Positions 1-7,932 of a stretch of DNA of 48,684 nt are shown piece by piece. The notes below the pieces were generated by a model that was given only the letters and a program-made list of their open reading frames with translations, made no database searches and was not told the DNA's origin. The position numbers and the translations under genes are program-made. The first letter of the stretch is position 1. Every line of letters begins with the position of its first letter. The DNA lies in assembly GCA_022616055.1 (NCBI GenBank), contig JAKEFM010000056.1:1-48684 (forward strand), given 5' to 3'. Origin of the DNA: Planctomycetota bacterium (GTDB taxonomy: Bacteria > Planctomycetota > UBA1135 > JAKEFM01).

Positions 1-35
1 GGGTCGAAGGCGATCTTTCCCGCCGGCCGGACCAT
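1..35 (-). CDS. Possible 5' end of a gene cut by the window edge
   Basis: An ATG on the minus strand at 35-33 opens a frame that stays open to the left edge, giving only 11 residues (MVRPAGKIAFD). It is too short to recognise and no strong ribosome binding site is visible. It could equally be non-coding. Confidence 0.15.
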   Translation of the reverse strand, partial: MVRPAGKIAFD

Positions 36-109
36 GGGGTCTTCCGGAAGGAAAGACGCGGGTGGTTACACCGACAGGCCTGATCGGGGAAGTTTCCGCA
101 GGGGAGGGG

Positions 110-130
110 GGACCCGATCAACACGGGTCC
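110..130 (-). terminator. Hairpin just downstream of the RMD1-like gene
   Basis: A perfect 7-bp inverted repeat (GGACCCG at 110-116, CGGGTCC at 124-130) with a 7-base loop lies 11 bases past the stop codon at 142. No T-tract follows on the minus strand, so a terminator role is only plausible. Confidence 0.3.
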
Positions 131-141
131 GGGGCAGTTTC

Positions 142-1227
142 CTACCGGAACGGGAGGACGGCGAGGAGGAGGAGGTCGACGAGGAAGAGGAGGACGATGA
201 CGACCTCGAGGGCGAGGAGCTTGCGGTTCGTCGCCTCTCCCGCGGCGAGGTTGTAGAGCTCGTCGAGGATGCGCAGCTTCTCCTCGACGGTGGCCTTCCA
301 CTCCGGGAGGTGGAAGCGCTCCGCGCACCCCATGTACAGGCGCGCGAGGTGCCAGTCGCCGATGAACTTCGTCGCGTTCGAGACCTCCTCGGCGACCTCG
401 GAGAGGCTGACGCGGAGCTCCCGCAGCTCGCCGAGCCGCTCCCCGAGCCCGAGGAAGGCGAGCCCCCGCTTCCGGAAACGCTCGAGGTCGTCGTAGGCGC
501 CCTCGACGACGCGGTCGAGGACGGCGTCGTAGTGGCGGTACTCGACGAGCTGGAGGTTGGCGAGCTCGATCGTCCGCAGCACGTCGGCCGCGCTCTCCCT
601 CTCGACCAGGAGGGCCGCATCCCAGTCGACGACGAGGAGGTCGTCCCGGTAGTAGGAGAAGCGGTGCTTGAGGGTCTCGGCCACCTCGGCCTCGGAGAGC
701 CGTCCCCCCTCCCCCTCCCCGGTGAGGAGCCCGGCCACCTCCCGGCGGCGTTCCTCGAGCCACGCCTCGGCGTCGGCGAGGCCGAGCTCCTCGGGGGTGA
801 AGCGGAAGACGGTGTAGGCCTCGGGCACCTCGGGGGAGAGGCTCCCGCGCTCGACGTGCGCCGCGATGCGCACGAGGACGCGGTCGAGCCCCTCCCGCGC
901 GAGGGAATCGAGCGTGCGGCCGCCGGCGAGAGGGGGCTCGTGCCAGCGGACGAAGTCGGCGAGGCCCGGCCCCTGCGTCTCGAGGCGCAGCGTGAGGGCG
1001 ACGACGCCGAAGGGGTAGAGGTCGGCCGAGGCCTCGAGGGAGACCTCCCCCGCCCGGATGGGCGCGAGCGGCATCCGGAGGCAGCGCTCGACGCGGACCT
1101 CGCGCGGGGCCGACTTCCCGGGCCGCAGGGCGGGCGCCTCGCCCTTCCCCGACGCGCTCTGGATCCGCTCGAGCGGCAGCTCGTAAGCGACGTCGTAGGC
1201 GTAGAGGTAGAGGATCTCTCCCTTCAT
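142..1227 (-). CDS. RMD1/DUF155-like membrane-anchored protein
   Basis: The 361-residue product has a soluble alpha/beta N-terminal part, a long charged helical part (about 150-335) and one hydrophobic C-terminal segment (about 338-358, LEVVIVLLFLVDLLLLAVL). A segment reading YPFGVVALT near residue 70 and the C-terminal anchor recall the RMD1/YagE (DUF155) family, whose biochemical role in bacteria is unclear. A run with YYRDDLLVVDWDAALLVE near residue 205 is the most distinctive stretch. The ATG is preceded by a TAGGAT box 27 bases upstream and no clear Shine-Dalgarno, so the leader would be short. The fold assignment is tentative; the gene itself is well supported by frame length and codon bias. 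Confidence 0.6.
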   Translation of the reverse strand: MKGEILYLYAYDVAYELPLERIQSASGKGEAPALRPGKSAPREVRVERCLRMPLAPIRAGEVSLEASADLYPFGVVALTLRLETQGPGLADFVRWHEPPLAGGRTLDSLAREGLDRVLVRIAAHVERGSLSPEVPEAYTVFRFTPEELGLADAEAWLEERRREVAGLLTGEGEGGRLSEAEVAETLKHRFSYYRDDLLVVDWDAALLVERESAADVLRTIELANLQLVEYRHYDAVLDRVVEGAYDDLERFRKRGLAFLGLGERLGELRELRVSLSEVAEEVSNATKFIGDWHLARLYMGCAERFHLPEWKATVEEKLRILDELYNLAAGEATNRKLLALEVVIVLLFLVDLLLLAVLPFR

Positions 1228-1253
1228 GGCGCGCGGCCGGGAGGCGGACCGCG

Positions 1254-1259
1254 ATCCTA
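1254..1259 (-). promoter_or_regulatory. Candidate -10 box (TAGGAT)
   Basis: TAGGAT on the minus strand ends 26 bases before the ATG at 1227. It is one of about a dozen TAGNNT boxes in this window that precede genes. No matching -35 is visible. Confidence 0.35.
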
Positions 1260-1305
1260 CGTCGGGGGACGGGGAAGCCGGCGCGCGATCCCCCGCGCGG
1301 GGTCG

Positions 1306-1842
1306 TTACGGCAGGACGGTGACCTGGATCCCGTTCGACAGGGCGAGGCACATCCCCCCGCCCGAGACGACCGCGGCCACCGCCTGCGTGCAGAAGGTCA
1401 TCCCGACGAGGCTCGGATCGTTCGGGATCCCGAGGGACCACTCCGGGAGGAAGCCTCCGGGCCCGAGGACGGGGAAGGGGACGTAGACCTCGATGGAGAG
1501 GTCGAGGACGACCGCGCACCCCGGCGCGCCCGGGGAGCAGACGGAGGCGTAGGCGGGGGCCGGGACGGGGGAGGCCGCGCAAAGTCCGACGAACAGCTCG
1601 GGGCCGATCGCCCCGGGAGGCATCCCCGAGGCGAAGAGCTCGAAGTCGGTCTCGCCGATCTTGGGGAGGGTCGCCCCGCACGTGAGGAGGAGGGGCGTCC
1701 CCCCGGGGAAGGGGCACCCCCCGCCGAGGGGAGTCCGCTGGCCGAGGGCCCGCGAGGCGGCGCCGAGCGAGAGGAGGGCGGGGAGAAGGACGACGAGCGG
1801 TCGCCCGGGCCGCGTCAGGAATGCGCTTTTCTTCCCCGGCAT
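1306..1842 (-). CDS. Small secreted protein made of the PNDPSLxG-type C-terminal module
   Basis: The 178-residue product has a signal peptide (basic start, hydrophobic stretch to about residue 35 ending near ALGQ). Most of the rest matches the module shared by other secreted proteins here: a Gly/Pro-rich beta-type segment, then LGIPNDPSLVGMTFCTQA and a terminal LSNGIQVTVLP. Six cysteines suggest disulphides. The chosen ATG at 1842 starts inside the 3' end of the NamZ gene (28-base overlap); a longer upstream reading of the frame is antisense-type shadow and was rejected. A TATGCT box at 1860-1865 (minus) could give it its own promoter. No catalytic residues were seen, and function is unknown. 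Confidence 0.7.
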   Translation of the reverse strand: MPGKKSAFLTRPGRPLVVLLPALLSLGAASRALGQRTPLGGGCPFPGGTPLLLTCGATLPKIGETDFELFASGMPPGAIGPELFVGLCAASPVPAPAYASVCSPGAPGCAVVLDLSIEVYVPFPVLGPGGFLPEWSLGIPNDPSLVGMTFCTQAVAAVVSGGGMCLALSNGIQVTVLP

Positions 1843-3149
1843 GCCGGACTCGCCACGGGAGCATACCCTCGATCGCGCCCCGCCGCCCCCCCCGGGGCGC
1901 GCGGCCCGTAGAGGACGTAGGGCGCCCGCTCCTCGCGGAAGCGCCCGGCCTCCGCCTCGAGCCGCGGGAGGATCGCCTCGACCGGCTCCCCCCTTTCGAT
2001 CGCCTCGCGGAGCCAGCGGGCACCGGAGAGCCGGTCGAACCCGCGCGCCGCGAGAGAGAGCCGGCCGGGATGGAGGTCGCGGACGGCGCAGAGGAGCCGC
2101 ACCCCGAAGTCGACCGATCGGAACCGGGCCGGATCGGTGACCCGGAGCCGGATCCCCCCGCACTCGAGGTCGCGGTGCTTCGGGTTCGGGGCCCTCCCCG
2201 GGATGGCTCGGGGGGTGAAGCGGGACGCTTCCACGCCGACCCCGGGGCTCGCCGCGAGGGCCGCCGCGAGCCGCTCCCCCTCGAGCCACGGAGCCCCGAC
2301 GAGCCGGAACGGTGCGTCCGTCCCGCGACCCTCGGAGAGGTTCGTCGCCTCGAGGAGGCAGATCCCGGGATAGAGGAGCGCCGACTCCGGGTCGGGGAGA
2401 TTCGGCGAGGGGGGGACCCAGGGGAGCCCCGTCCCGGGGAAGAGCATCCCGCGCTCCCACCCCTCGCAGGGCAGGACGGCGAGATCGAGGGGCCTCCCCC
2501 CCAGGTGACGCGCGGCGATGAGCCGCGCGAGCTCCCCGAGCGTCATCCCGTGGCGCAGCGCGATCGGGCGGATCCCGACGAAGGACTGGAGGTCGGGCTC
2601 GAGGAGGGGCCCCTCGACGATCTCCCCGCCGATCGGATCGGGGCGGTCGAGGACGAGGAATCCGATCCCCGCCTCGGCGGCCGCCTCCATCGCGAGGGTC
2701 ATCGTCGAGAGGTAGGTGTAGAAGCGCGCCCCGACGTCCTGGAGGTCGAAGACGAGGAGGTCGAGGCCCTGGAGCATCTCGGGGCTCGGCTTGCGAACCT
2801 CGCCGTAGAGGCTCCAGACGGGGAGCCCGGTCGCCTCGTCGCGCCCGTGCGCGACCTCCCCGGTCTCCCCCCCCCGCAGCCCGTGCTCGGGGGAGAAGAT
2901 CGCGGCGAGCGTCGCCGCGGGCGCGGCGCGGAGGAGGTCGATCGCGTGGCGTCCCCGCGCGTCGACGGAGGCGGGATGGCAGATCAGGCCGACCCGCTTC
3001 CCTCGCAGGTCCTCGAACCCGCGGGCGACGAGGAGGTCGAGGCCGGTCCGGACGCGGGGGGCCCTGCAGGCGGGGAGGAGGGGAAGGGCCCCGAGGAGGA
3101 GGAGCGCGGCCGTCCTCAACGGGGTTGGGCTCAACGGACTCGGCCTCAT
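1815..3149 (-). CDS. namZ: NamZ-type exo-beta-N-acetylmuramidase (DUF1343, GH171)
   Basis: The 444-residue product is a DUF1343 protein, the family of NamZ, which removes terminal N-acetylmuramic acid from peptidoglycan fragments. Family motifs are present: FSPEHGLRG (residues 85-93, with E88 and H89), DLQDVGARFYTY (135-146), LDRPDPIGG and PSPNLP. An N-terminal hydrophobic segment ends at Cys28 (LLPAC), so it may be a lipoprotein, although Pro at -2 is unusual. It starts with ATG overlapping the stop of the upstream M14 gene (ATGA, 3146-3149), so the two are probably translationally coupled. The pairing with peptidases suggests wall-fragment turnover outside the cytoplasm. Confidence 0.88.
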   Translation of the reverse strand: MRPSPLSPTPLRTAALLLLGALPLLPACRAPRVRTGLDLLVARGFEDLRGKRVGLICHPASVDARGRHAIDLLRAAPAATLAAIFSPEHGLRGGETGEVAHGRDEATGLPVWSLYGEVRKPSPEMLQGLDLLVFDLQDVGARFYTYLSTMTLAMEAAAEAGIGFLVLDRPDPIGGEIVEGPLLEPDLQSFVGIRPIALRHGMTLGELARLIAARHLGGRPLDLAVLPCEGWERGMLFPGTGLPWVPPSPNLPDPESALLYPGICLLEATNLSEGRGTDAPFRLVGAPWLEGERLAAALAASPGVGVEASRFTPRAIPGRAPNPKHRDLECGGIRLRVTDPARFRSVDFGVRLLCAVRDLHPGRLSLAARGFDRLSGARWLREAIERGEPVEAILPRLEAEAGRFREERAPYVLYGPRAPGGAAGRDRGYAPVASPACRGRKAHS

Positions 3150-4864
3150 CGGAGCGGGGCCCGGGCCGTGGCGATCCCCCCCTTCTCCGCGTCGTACGTG
3201 ACGGCGATCTCCCCGGTCCCCCGCACGATCCAGCGGAACCGGCGCCGCTCGTGGGAGCCGAGCCCCTGCTCGAGGACGAGCCGCGCGGGCTCGTCCTCGA
3301 GGAGCGACACGCTCTCGGGCCGGAAGCGCTCGGGAAGCGGCCCCCCGCCGACCACCGTCGCGCCGGGGCCCGCGATCGTGAGGAGGTCGGGGCGGCCGAG
3401 GCGCTTGCCGGAGGCCCGGCCCGAGCGGGTGGGAATCAGGCCGAGGTTGCGCGCCGTCGCGGTGACGCCGAACGTCCCCTCCCCGAGCGGCTCGACCTCG
3501 AGGGGCTCGACCTCGACCTTCGGCATCGCGTCGGCGTGCCGCAGGCAGAAGGCGGCGTTGCGGTGGCTCATCTCCTCGATCATCCAGGGCGGGGGGACCC
3601 GCCCCGTCATCTTCTTCATCCCGCCGATCTCGATCGCCCCGTACCGGGGATGGGTCGCCTCGTGCCAGGGGACGAACTCCTCCCCGAGCATCAGGAGGTC
3701 GTTCCACTTGAGGCGCGCCTTCGGGTCGAGGTCCCCCTTCCCGCCCGAGTACTGCGGGGAGGCCCACAACTCGTTCGTGAAGGAGAAGATCCCGAGCCCC
3801 TCGTAGGTCCAGTTCACGAACCCGCCGTGCACCGTGTAGAGGTCCCGCCAGATGATCATGTAGCGGTAGAAGGGGAGCATGAACTCCCCGTCCGCGCCGA
3901 TCCGGTCGTAGACGCGCTCGTCCGCGGCGGGGTAGGCCTCCCCGCGCTCCTGCGCCCCCGGCCCGCGGAGGATCATCCCCCCGGCGTTGTGGAAGGACTG
4001 CACGGCGGCGACGTTCGGGTGGGCGAGGAGGAAGTCGGCGATCGCCCGGGACTCGGGATGGGAGAGGGGGTACTCCCCCGCCCCGAACTGGACGTAGTCC
4101 GGGAGCCAGTCGGAGGGCCAGTTGCGGTTGAGGTCGTACCCTCCCGGGCCGTCCTCGTTGATCCGCCCGTCCCCGTCGTTGTCGATCCCCTCGATCCCGA
4201 GGAGGATCCACTCCCCGGTCTTCCCCGGCTCGACGGGGACCATCACGCGGGGATCGTCGGGGTCGAGGCGGTGCGTCCCGTCGGGGACGCGCTTGCGCAT
4301 CTGGCAGAGGTTCCCGTCCCCGTCGAGGTCGTCGGGGCCGTCCTCGTCGGCCACGCCGTCGCGGTCGTTGTCGAGCGGCCGCTTGCCGCTGCGGGAGGAG
4401 TTGGGGTCGTTCGCCGCGGCGAACCAGTGGACCCGCCCGTCGGGGTTCTGGCTCGGCAGGATGTAGAAGACCCGGTCGTCGACGAGCCGCGAGACCGCCT
4501 CGAGCCGTCCGTGATTCTCGAGGAGGTACCAGGCCGCGTAGAGCGCGGCCTCCCCCCCCTGGACCTCGTTGCCGTGGACGTTGCCGTCGATCCACATCGC
4601 GGCCTTCCGCTCCTCGGGGCCGGTCCCCGAGTTCGCGATCGTGAGGATCCAGAGATCCCGCCCCTCGTGGGACTTCCCGATCGACTCGAGCCTCGTCAGC
4701 GCCGGGTAGGCCTCGTGGAGCCGGCGGAAGTGCCCGATCAGCTCCTCGTAGTCGTAGAAGCGGTTGAACGCGATCTCGGCGCGGCGGCGGTTCGCCGCCT
4801 GTGCCGCCCCGGCGGGGAGAACGGAACCGGCGAGCGCGCCGATCAGGAGCGGGATCCCGATCAT
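3146..4864 (-). CDS. M14 zinc carboxypeptidase, secreted, with Asp-rich loops
   Basis: This is a 572-residue zinc metallocarboxypeptidase of family M14. A signal peptide covers about residues 1-23. The zinc ligands are H97 and E100 (NVHGNE) and H292 (SFHNAGG); N246-R247 (DLNRNW) bind substrate and E365 (TNELW) is the general base. Two EF-hand-like acidic inserts (DNDRDGVADEDGPDDLDGDG near 165-184 and DNDGDGRINEDG near 228-239) probably bind calcium. The last 130 residues look like a beta-rich accessory domain. The gene overlaps the upstream homologue and the downstream namZ by ATGA. The substrate is unknown; a peptidoglycan stem peptide is an attractive inference from the neighbour. Confidence 0.9.
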   Translation of the reverse strand: MIGIPLLIGALAGSVLPAGAAQAANRRRAEIAFNRFYDYEELIGHFRRLHEAYPALTRLESIGKSHEGRDLWILTIANSGTGPEERKAAMWIDGNVHGNEVQGGEAALYAAWYLLENHGRLEAVSRLVDDRVFYILPSQNPDGRVHWFAAANDPNSSRSGKRPLDNDRDGVADEDGPDDLDGDGNLCQMRKRVPDGTHRLDPDDPRVMVPVEPGKTGEWILLGIEGIDNDGDGRINEDGPGGYDLNRNWPSDWLPDYVQFGAGEYPLSHPESRAIADFLLAHPNVAAVQSFHNAGGMILRGPGAQERGEAYPAADERVYDRIGADGEFMLPFYRYMIIWRDLYTVHGGFVNWTYEGLGIFSFTNELWASPQYSGGKGDLDPKARLKWNDLLMLGEEFVPWHEATHPRYGAIEIGGMKKMTGRVPPPWMIEEMSHRNAAFCLRHADAMPKVEVEPLEVEPLGEGTFGVTATARNLGLIPTRSGRASGKRLGRPDLLTIAGPGATVVGGGPLPERFRPESVSLLEDEPARLVLEQGLGSHERRRFRWIVRGTGEIAVTYDAEKGGIATARAPLR

Positions 4865-6618
4865 CGCGGCGTCCTCTCCTCGAAGCGGATCTCCCGCGCG
4901 TCGCGGCCGCCTCGATCCGTGGAGACCTCGAGGCTCCCCGAGGAGCCCGCGGGCGCCCGCACGATCCAGCGCATCTCCCTGCGCCCGCCCCCTCCCGTCA
5001 GGAACGGGACGAGGACCTGCTTCTCCCCGGCGAGGATCGCGGCTCCCTCCGGGATCTCGAGCCGGACGCGCACGGGCCGGACCTTCCCCGTCCGGCGTCC
5101 CATCTCCGTCGCCGTCGGGAACCGCCCGGCGTTCTCGACGGCCGCCTCGATCGAGAAGACGTCGCCTCCTCGCGCCTCGACGCGCGCCTCGGAGACCTTC
5201 ACCCGCGGGAGGAAGCCGGCGAGGGCGGCCAGGAACCGGGCCTCCTTCTCGGCGATCGCCCGGATCTCTGCGGGCGGGGGGTTGCTCAGGACGAACGGCC
5301 GCCATCCCCCGACCTCGACGCGGCCGTGCTCCGGGTGCGCGACCTCGTGCCACTCGACGAAGCCCGACCCCCCGAGAACGGCGTCGTTCCAGCGCAGGCG
5401 CTTGCGGTCCTCCTCCAGCGCCTCGTCCTTCCCCGAGGGCTCGCTGGCCGGAGCGCTCGCGGGGGCCGTCGCGGGCGCCGAGGCCGGGGCGCTCGCCGGC
5501 GGGAGGTTCTCGAGGTCGGGCTTCCATAGCGTGGCGGCGAGGGTGGGGACCCCGAACTGGAAGGCGGCCCAGGCGGCGAAGGCTCCCCCTTCGTCCGCCT
5601 TCTCCCCCTTCGCCTTCGAGCCCGTCACCTCGCGGTAGCGCTCCCCGACCTCCTTCAGGATCGGGAGGTCCCCCTTGGGGATCTTCGTCGTGAGGCCGCG
5701 GACCTCGCCCGCCTGCGCGTCCGCGTCGCCGGGGGTCTGGACGAGGTTGTCGTGGCGGCCGTAGACGAGGACCGCCGCGACGTTGCGATGCGAGAGGCAG
5801 AACTCGAGGAGCGCCCGCGACTCGGGCTCGGAGGCGGCGTGCGCCCCGGCGTCCGACTCGTGCTCGGGGTGCCCCTGCGGGAAGTTGCGGTCCGGGCGCG
5901 CGTCTCCGGGAGGGTCCTCGTTCGTCTTCCCGTCGCCGTCCTCGTCGGTCCCCTCGGGCTCGAGTTTCCAGCGACCACGTTCCCCCTTCAGGGGATCCGC
6001 CGGCCGGAGGATCCTCGAGTCCGTCTCGTCCGCGACCATCGTCCCTTCCGGGTCCTCGAACCTCATCTTGACGATCGCGCCGTCGCCGTCGAGGTCGTCG
6101 GGCCCGTCCTCGTCGGCGCGTCCGTCGCGGTCGTCGTCGACCGGCCGGAGGTTCCCCCGGCGCTCGACGATCGGCTTCGCGAACCGGGCGATCGCCGCGT
6201 CGGGGCTCGCCCGAGGGACGAGGTAGAGGACGGTCTCCGCGAGGAGGCGGTCCACGGCGGAGTCCTTCCCCCGCGCGGCGAGGAGCGCTCGCGCCGCCTC
6301 CACCTCCACCTCCGTTCCGAGGAGGTGGGTCCCCTCGAGGCCCGCGACGACGAGGATCCCCGGCCGCTCGTCGGGCGGATTCGGCCCCTGCGATGCCAGC
6401 CGCAAGAGGTGGATCGGCCGGCCCGCCCGCGAGACTCCGATCGAAGCGAGGGAGGCCGTCCCTCCCGATTCTCCGGCTAGGGACCGGAGCGCCGCCTCGA
6501 GGGCGTCCTCGTCCCGGTAGGGGCCGGTGTCGACCCCGCGACCGCCGGGAACCGCGGCGCACGCAATGGGCAGGATCAGGGCGAGGACCGGCAGGAGGTG
6601 CGGGATGGACCGGGGCAA
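4861..6618 (-). CDS. M14-like protein with lost catalytic residues (predicted pseudopeptidase)
   Basis: This 585-residue paralogue of the next gene has the same domain order and the same acidic inserts (DDDRDGRADEDGPDDLDGDG near 161-180). The catalytic sites are altered: the HxxE motif reads LLGTE (L100, E103), the second zinc His is Gly (G287) and the general base Glu is Thr (T364). The Arg of the NRN motif is kept (DRNFP). H98 and H289 lie two residues from the expected ligand positions, so a rearranged site cannot be fully excluded. A hydrophobic N-terminus ending at Cys20 suggests a lipoprotein. An Ala/Pro/Ser linker lies near 375-398. The start is TTG, just behind a C-rich run, with no clear ribosome binding site. 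Confidence 0.85.
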   Translation of the reverse strand: MPRSIPHLLPVLALILPIACAAVPGGRGVDTGPYRDEDALEAALRSLAGESGGTASLASIGVSRAGRPIHLLRLASQGPNPPDERPGILVVAGLEGTHLLGTEVEVEAARALLAARGKDSAVDRLLAETVLYLVPRASPDAAIARFAKPIVERRGNLRPVDDDRDGRADEDGPDDLDGDGAIVKMRFEDPEGTMVADETDSRILRPADPLKGERGRWKLEPEGTDEDGDGKTNEDPPGDARPDRNFPQGHPEHESDAGAHAASEPESRALLEFCLSHRNVAAVLVYGRHDNLVQTPGDADAQAGEVRGLTTKIPKGDLPILKEVGERYREVTGSKAKGEKADEGGAFAAWAAFQFGVPTLAATLWKPDLENLPPASAPASAPATAPASAPASEPSGKDEALEEDRKRLRWNDAVLGGSGFVEWHEVAHPEHGRVEVGGWRPFVLSNPPPAEIRAIAEKEARFLAALAGFLPRVKVSEARVEARGGDVFSIEAAVENAGRFPTATEMGRRTGKVRPVRVRLEIPEGAAILAGEKQVLVPFLTGGGGRREMRWIVRAPAGSSGSLEVSTDRGGRDAREIRFEERTPR

Positions 6619-6650
6619 GGGGGGGGCTCGGGGGAATGGGGGGGTCGGGG
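6612..6650 (+). promoter_or_regulatory. G-quadruplex-forming motif in the divergent control region
   Basis: The plus strand has five G-tracts of at least four: G4 at 6612-6615, G8 at 6619-6626, G5 at 6630-6634, G7 at 6638-6644 and G4 at 6647-6650, separated by loops of 2-3 bases. This satisfies the strictest quadruplex rules. The G-rich strand is the template strand for the M14/namZ operon, and the first tract lies within its first codons. Confidence 0.6.
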
Positions 6651-6718
6651 ATTATCCCGACGGAACCCGCCGGGCCCCACCGACGTCTCATGCGAGCATC
6701 CCCCGTTTTCGCCGGGCG

Positions 6719-6747
6719 TTGACAACTGCGCCGACCACGGTTAGGTT
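6719..6747 (+). promoter_or_regulatory. Sigma70-like promoter of the 6812 gene
   Basis: A perfect TTGACA -35 (6719-6724), a 17-base spacer and TAGGTT (6742-6747) lie 65 bases before the ATG at 6812. A strong Shine-Dalgarno (AGGAGAG, 6799-6805) follows. No riboswitch fold was recognised in the leader. Confidence 0.5.
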
Positions 6748-6811
6748 CGCGCCCGCGAATGCTCTGAAAGGTGAGGAAGCCTAGGCCTTACGGGCATTAG
6801 GAGAGAGTTCC

Positions 6812-7858
6812 ATGCGTACCTCAGGGGCATCCATCTTTTTCATGGCGGGCCTGCTCGCAGGCACCGCCGCTGCGACGGTCACCAACGCGACGGTCTCCAT
6901 CGGCGGTCTGGGCGGATTCACGTCGTGCGGAGCTCAGAATCCCCCCGTCATCTGCGACGGCGTCACCCCCGCGACCGCCGACGTCGAGTTCGAGTACAAC
7001 GACGGCGTCAGCCCGCCGACGCTCTCTCTGACGGTGGCGAACACCTCGCCGGTCACCGCGGGCGTCGCCAATCCGCTCATCACGAACATCTACTTCAACG
7101 TCCCCCTCGGGACCGTCTCGAACCTGACCCTCGTCAGCGGGCCCCCGGGCTGGTCGCTGGTCTACGACGCCGACCTCGCCGTGAACCCCAACCCGAACGG
7201 CGCGGACGGGATGGGGGCCTACAACGCCCAGCTGACGACCGGTGGCGGCACCGCCAATGGGATCGGGAACCCCCTCGCCGACACGTACTGCATCCCGGTG
7301 GCGAACGTGGTGGTCGGGCCCGTGAAGTTCGACTTCACGGTGACCCTCGCCGCCGGCGGAGCGACGATCAATGCGGGCTCCTTCGCGACGGCCTTCTCCG
7401 TCATCCCCCCGGGCCAGAAGAAGGCGAACGTCACGATTCACTTCCAGGCGGGCGGGCCCAACTGCGACAGCGGGTTCATCACGAACGGCCCCGACTGCAC
7501 TCCGGGCTCGTTCGCGACCGGCACGACGCCCCCCGACGGGGCGGGCCTCGGCGACGTCATCTGCTTCACGATGTCGGGCTCGGAGGGGTGCGAGGGGTGC
7601 CTCACCATGTCGCTCACCGGGAACGGCCCGACGGTCTTCCCTCAGCCCCCGTTCCCGGACCTCGTCATCCCCCTCACGCCTCCGGTCGTCGTCATCCTCA
7701 GCTGGGCCTACCCGAACAACAACGTCAGCAACTGCATCCAGGTCCCGAACGACCCGAACCTCCTCGGGCTCGTCGCTTACTTCTCAGCGATCCTGGTCGA
7801 CGAGGGGACCGGTCAGTTCTTCGCCTCGGCCGGGTTCAGCCTGACGGTCGTCCCGTAG
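6812..7858 (+). CDS. Secreted protein with PNDPxLLG-type C-terminal module
   Basis: The 348-residue product has a signal peptide (about 1-21, cleaved after TAAA). The body is low in charge and rich in Gly, Thr, Asn and Val, typical of an extracellular beta-sandwich protein. The C-terminus carries the module shared with other secreted proteins here, with IQVPNDPNLLG followed by a terminal SLTVVP. Cysteines are clustered (GCEGC near 252-256). It is the best-expressed-looking gene of the window: a consensus promoter, a near-consensus ribosome binding site and a strong terminator surround it as a single transcription unit. A structural or surface role is inferred; no enzyme motif was seen. Confidence 0.75.
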   Translation: MRTSGASIFFMAGLLAGTAAATVTNATVSIGGLGGFTSCGAQNPPVICDGVTPATADVEFEYNDGVSPPTLSLTVANTSPVTAGVANPLITNIYFNVPLGTVSNLTLVSGPPGWSLVYDADLAVNPNPNGADGMGAYNAQLTTGGGTANGIGNPLADTYCIPVANVVVGPVKFDFTVTLAAGGATINAGSFATAFSVIPPGQKKANVTIHFQAGGPNCDSGFITNGPDCTPGSFATGTTPPDGAGLGDVICFTMSGSEGCEGCLTMSLTGNGPTVFPQPPFPDLVIPLTPPVVVILSWAYPNNNVSNCIQVPNDPNLLGLVAYFSAILVDEGTGQFFASAGFSLTVVP

Positions 7859-7888
7859 GGACGCCCGCTCCCTTTCCCTGCCAACGAT

Positions 7889-7925
7889 CCGGGGGCGCCG
7901 CTCGCGCGGCGCCCCCGGTTGATTT
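7889..7925. terminator. Strong intrinsic terminator, possibly bidirectional
   Basis: A perfect 13-bp stem (7889-7901 with 7906-7918) with loop TCGC is followed by TTGATTT (7919-7925). It lies 30 bases past the stop at 7858 and just before the stop of the convergent gene at 7933, so it can serve both. Confidence 0.75.
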
Positions 7926-7932
7926 GCGGGTC

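Noticed and set aside
34..1911. 625-codon plus-strand frame
   Set aside because: It is antisense to the RMD1-like gene and the small module gene and has the Arg/Glu/Leu/Pro-rich composition of shadow frames in GC-rich DNA.
5405..5500. Ala/Pro/Ser repeat stretch in the degenerate M14 gene
   Set aside because: It encodes a flexible linker inside the protein and is explained by low-complexity coding, not by a DNA repeat element.
3125..5638. 837-codon plus-strand frame
   Set aside because: It is antisense to the two M14 genes; the repetitive Val/Glu/Asp/Arg composition is that of a shadow.
6779..6786. GCCTAGGC palindrome in the 6812 leader
   Set aside because: Eight bases of symmetry is expected by chance at this GC content, and it is not near a binding-site-like spacing.
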